Positions 61,727 through 64,000 of a stretch of DNA of 64,000 nucleotides are shown here, in pieces; position 1 is the stretch's first letter; each line of letters begins with the position of its first letter. The notes below the pieces were generated by a model. It ran no database searches, was not told where the DNA came from, and saw only the letters and a program-made list of their open reading frames with translations. Location of the stretch: NCBI GenBank assembly GCA_003856375.1, contig CP034120.1, positions 1,798,001 through 1,862,000 on the forward strand, in the 5' to 3' direction. The position numbers and the translations under genes were made by a program. This DNA is from Glaciecola amylolytica (GTDB lineage: Bacteria > Bacteroidota > Bacteroidia > Flavobacteriales_D > Crocinitomicaceae).

Positions 61727-63121
61727 TTACTTCAGTTCTCTGCGTTTTGCACGCTTCCAGCTTAACTTGTTCTTTTTAAACAGATAGAACCGTTTTACTT
61801 TTGCTTTTGAATGCCCGTTCTTCACTTTGATTTTCAGATTCTTCGCCTTGTTTTTCTCTACATAATAGCGCTCGTTTTTGATATAACACAACTCAAAACC
61901 GTTTTGGTAGATGTGTCCGGAATACCTGTTTCCCGTCATTCTTTCAAGCGGAACAAACAAATCGAAATCTGCATTGTAGTAACCCACTTTATCAACATCT
62001 TTCAATTTCATTTTCAATTCTACTTTTCCTTTTGATGCCGCCAGTTCGTAGTCTGAAACGTAAACCAAGCAAGCATATGGCGAAACTGAATCTCTGTTGA
62101 GAAAACGCGATATGATGACCTGAGATTTTGCTTTGAACAAATACCAGTCATTTTGAACGGAGAAATAGCTGATTACTTCATCCACCGAAGCTAACAGGAT
62201 GGTTGTGTCATTATGCAACTTTTCAACATCTTTTATGGGTGGATAATGAATGAAAAATGATTTCCCGGAATTTGATTCCTCCGGCAGAATCAGGCTCAAA
62301 TCGGGAACAATGAGATCCAGATTTATCCATCGCGCATCACTGCAAAAACTGACGGTTTTTTGTTCCGGGTCACGTTTCATGGTATCCGGTAATTTTTTCC
62401 AGATATCATTTCCCGGTCGTTCAATCAGTTCAAACAATTCCACTTTTTCATCCCAACGTTCGGCTGGAAGCTGCATACACGTTCGGATTTTTTTCTGTTC
62501 TTCTTCCGAAAGCGATGAGCAGGTATCAATATCAAAAAGAGCCATTCCGTATGTTTCCAAACGCTCATTTTTGTCTGTCATCAGACTGATTCCGTTCTGT
62601 TTTGCCTCGTCTTCTGTTTGCAGGTATTTTATTTTGGGCTTCAATGCACAAATTCCGCAATCACCAAAGGAGGAAATGTCTCTTTTTACGATCACTCCAT
62701 CTGCCGAACGAAACACAACGTCGGAGCCTTCCATCGGAGTCAGATAAACATCCACGCGGCGCTGAAAAGCAGCGTCTTTTCTCAGGTTGTTGGAATTAAA
62801 ATCTTCTCCTTCATTGAAAGTCCGGATTTCTTTCGGAGTATTTTTTTTCTCTTTCAGATAGGTTAGAACAGCGTCAATCCTGTTTTGAGAAAGTTTCTTG
62901 TTGTAATCATCTGTGTTTGAAGTATCGGTGAAGCCATATACTTCGAATACGAATTCGGAACCGTTCATGGATGCTACCAGACTATCGACAAGTAATTTCC
63001 CCTCAGGCTTTAAGTCTGATTTGTTCAGATCGAAAAAGATGCTGCCCGGTTTGCAAAAATACTGCGCGTTTAAACCAAAACTGCTCAAAAGCAGTGAGAG
63101 GAGGAGAATTGTTTGCTTCAT
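61727..63121 (-). CDS. OmpA-family C-terminal domain exported protein
   Basis: 464 aa from ATG 63121 (MKQTILLLSLLLSSFGLNAQ, a signal peptide); the frame is open further upstream but conserved sequence is not. Residues about 20-130 form an OmpA/MotB-like peptidoglycan-binding domain (FFDLNKSDLKPEGKLLVDSL, VYGFTDTSNTDDYNKKLSQNRIDAVLTYLKE). The remaining 330 residues are acidic and unassigned and end in a very basic tail (KAKVKRFYLFKKNKLSWKRAKRRELK). It probably sits in the periplasm attached to peptidoglycan. Confidence 0.85.
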   Translation of the reverse strand: MKQTILLLSLLLSSFGLNAQYFCKPGSIFFDLNKSDLKPEGKLLVDSLVASMNGSEFVFEVYGFTDTSNTDDYNKKLSQNRIDAVLTYLKEKKNTPKEIRTFNEGEDFNSNNLRKDAAFQRRVDVYLTPMEGSDVVFRSADGVIVKRDISSFGDCGICALKPKIKYLQTEDEAKQNGISLMTDKNERLETYGMALFDIDTCSSLSEEEQKKIRTCMQLPAERWDEKVELFELIERPGNDIWKKLPDTMKRDPEQKTVSFCSDARWINLDLIVPDLSLILPEESNSGKSFFIHYPPIKDVEKLHNDTTILLASVDEVISYFSVQNDWYLFKAKSQVIISRFLNRDSVSPYACLVYVSDYELAASKGKVELKMKLKDVDKVGYYNADFDLFVPLERMTGNRYSGHIYQNGFELCYIKNERYYVEKNKAKNLKIKVKNGHSKAKVKRFYLFKKNKLSWKRAKRRELK

Positions 63122-63223
63122 ACTCTTCAATGTTGGTTCGAAAGAAAGGTAAACAAGCATGAGAGTTTTCGACAGAAACATCACGGATTGCAGGGAGTAA
63201 GGAGGTCAAAAAATGAACTTTTG

Positions 63224-63308
63224 TTTTTTGTTTACTAAACGATGTGGATAAGCGTGCACTTATCCACAACTTACCTCGGTAAATTTATTTCACATCCTGT
63301 TTTTTCGA
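63224..63308 (-). repeat. 85-bp inverted repeat with two opposed DnaA boxes, copy B
   Basis: Exact reverse-complement counterpart of 59262-59346 except for two bases near the CAGGATG end (AAAAAT versus TGAAAT). The DnaA boxes are TGTGGATAA at 63243-63251 and TTATCCACA at 63260-63268. It sits between the OmpA-family and DinB-like genes. Confidence 0.9.
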
Positions 63309-63328
63309 GACAGAAATAAGAGAAAAAG

Positions 63329-63742
63329 TTAATCTACCCGTATCAGCGTCTCATCAAACAATTCCATTTCGTGCTGAACCAGAAGTAATTTCAACTGACC
63401 AATGTATTGTGCATTTTCATGCAGCGCTTTAAACAGAAGAGGAGTGAGCCATTCAACATTGTCCTGAATCCCCTGGTTGTATTGCTGGAAAACATTCATC
63501 CATTGCTGGAAATTATCACGTTCCAATGATTCCCAATACATTTCCGGCTGTACGTCATCCAATTCGGATTCAATTTCCTGATCCAAAATTCCACAAACAG
63601 CGATGTGCTGTGAGTTCATTAATCGGGAAAGTGCGAGTTTTACGTCCCAGGGAATATCCTGATCGTTTTGTTTCAAATGCACTATCCAACTCAGATTCAA
63701 CTGATGTAAATAGGAAAAACGCTGCTGAAAAAAGTCGAGCAT
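63329..63742 (-). CDS. Uncharacterised DinB-like small protein
   Basis: 137 aa, all-helical. MLDFFQQRFSYLHQLNLSWIVHLKQ and the internal pairs of histidines (SQHIAVCGIL, LVQHEMEL) recall the DinB/DUF664-type four-helix bundles, but the match is weak. Its ATG directly abuts the stop of rpe, so the two genes form one transcript. Confidence 0.55.
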   Translation of the reverse strand: MLDFFQQRFSYLHQLNLSWIVHLKQNDQDIPWDVKLALSRLMNSQHIAVCGILDQEIESELDDVQPEMYWESLERDNFQQWMNVFQQYNQGIQDNVEWLTPLLFKALHENAQYIGQLKLLLVQHEMELFDETLIRVD

Positions 63743-64000
63743 TTAGAGTTTTTTCAAAGAAGAAATCGTTGCTTTCGGATCAGGACTGTTAAATACAAAG
63801 CTTCCGGCAACCAAAGCCTGTGCACCTGCGACTACCAATTTAGCTCCTGTTTCGGTGTTTACACCTCCGTCAACTTCAATCAAAGCTTTAGATCCGGATT
63901 TTTCAATCAGTTCCTTTGTCTGCTTCACTTTTTCAATTGCCTGAGTGATGAACTTTTGCCCGCCGAATCCTGGATTTACCGACATAATCAGTACTAAATC
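63743..64000 (-). CDS. rpe: Ribulose-phosphate 3-epimerase (C-terminal part; start lies outside the window)
   Basis: The frame is open to the window edge and its last 86 codons end with TAA at 63743-63745. DLVLIMSVNPGFGGQKFI is the diagnostic Rpe motif (the Asp/Met of the active site), followed by VDGGVNTETGAKLVVAGAQALVAGSFVF, the phosphate-binding motif. It interconverts ribulose-5-phosphate and xylulose-5-phosphate, in line with the transaldolase 3.6 kb away. The 5' part is beyond base 64000. Confidence 0.92.
   Translation of the reverse strand, partial: DLVLIMSVNPGFGGQKFITQAIEKVKQTKELIEKSGSKALIEVDGGVNTETGAKLVVAGAQALVAGSFVFNSPDPKATISSLKKL

Noticed and set aside
59262-63308. A composite transposon or IS bounded by the 85-bp inverted repeats.
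   Set aside because: No transposase is enclosed and the enclosed genes (SRP RNA, transaldolase) are housekeeping; kept as an inverted-repeat pair of unknown origin.

Overview
The window looks like a chromosomal segment of a member of the Bacteroidota, most likely Flavobacteriales near Fluviicola/Crocinitomicaceae. The evidence is C-terminal type IX secretion (T9SS) sorting domains, SprB repeats, a bacillithiol gene (bshA), the fused hisIE, families largely confined to Bacteroidota (DUF5606, DUF6702, START-like), repeated promoter -7 elements of the form TAnnTTTG, and a near absence of Shine-Dalgarno sequences. The genus is an inference. Layout: 0-3.7 kb holds the hisF end, hisIE and an organic-hydroperoxide operon (ohrR-ohr-DUF1304-dehydrogenase) with a clear operator, then a nitroreductase. 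4.0-7.6 kb (minus) is a carbamoyltransferase cassette with an SGNH membrane protein, a DUF5989/SxtK-like miniprotein and an SxtJ-like membrane protein. 7.8-16.2 kb holds a thioesterase, a DEAD-box helicase, proC, a lipoprotein and the operon mutL-rhomboid-rhomboid-EEP phosphatase. 16.4-28 kb holds a GH3/serine-hydrolase fusion, bshA, an alpha/beta hydrolase, a DinB-type protein, an eCIS-core (DUF4157)/LanM-dehydratase fusion, a transglutaminase-like protein, thioredoxin, an aspartyl protease and a second nitroreductase. 28-30 kb is an accessory spot: pentapeptide protein, AT-rich HEPN-like gene, a broken tRNA copy and an intact tRNA-Met. 30-44 kb is mostly housekeeping and secreted enzymes (M3 peptidase, two S8 subtilases, yidC, pyrG). 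44-55 kb holds a possible Ntox23-like protein, a LytS/LytTR two-component pair, a CvfB-like protein, a universal stress protein, a phosphoesterase and two large T9SS cargo proteins. 55-64 kb holds small exported proteins, an M1 peptidase with DUF6702, transaldolase, the SRP RNA gene, an OmpA-family protein and the end of rpe. Most interesting items: (1) the eCIS-core/LanM-dehydratase fusion at 22475-24790, an orphan effector-like protein that keeps every catalytic position of the lanthipeptide phosphorylation/elimination domain but has no cyclase domain; (2) an 85-bp inverted repeat (59262-59346 and 63224-63308, 83 of 85 identical) carrying two opposed perfect DnaA boxes per copy and bracketing about 3.9 kb with fsa and the SRP RNA; (3) the SxtI/J/K-type carbamoylation cassette plus SGNH protein; (4) a degenerate tRNA-Met copy whose T-loop holds a palindrome, beside a low-GC HEPN gene; (5) a conserved hairpin-promoter element upstream of both the carbamoyltransferase gene and mutL; (6) dispersed palindromic intergenic repeats; (7) five genes whose promoters predict leaderless mRNAs. 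All calls come from reading the sequence; no database search was possible.
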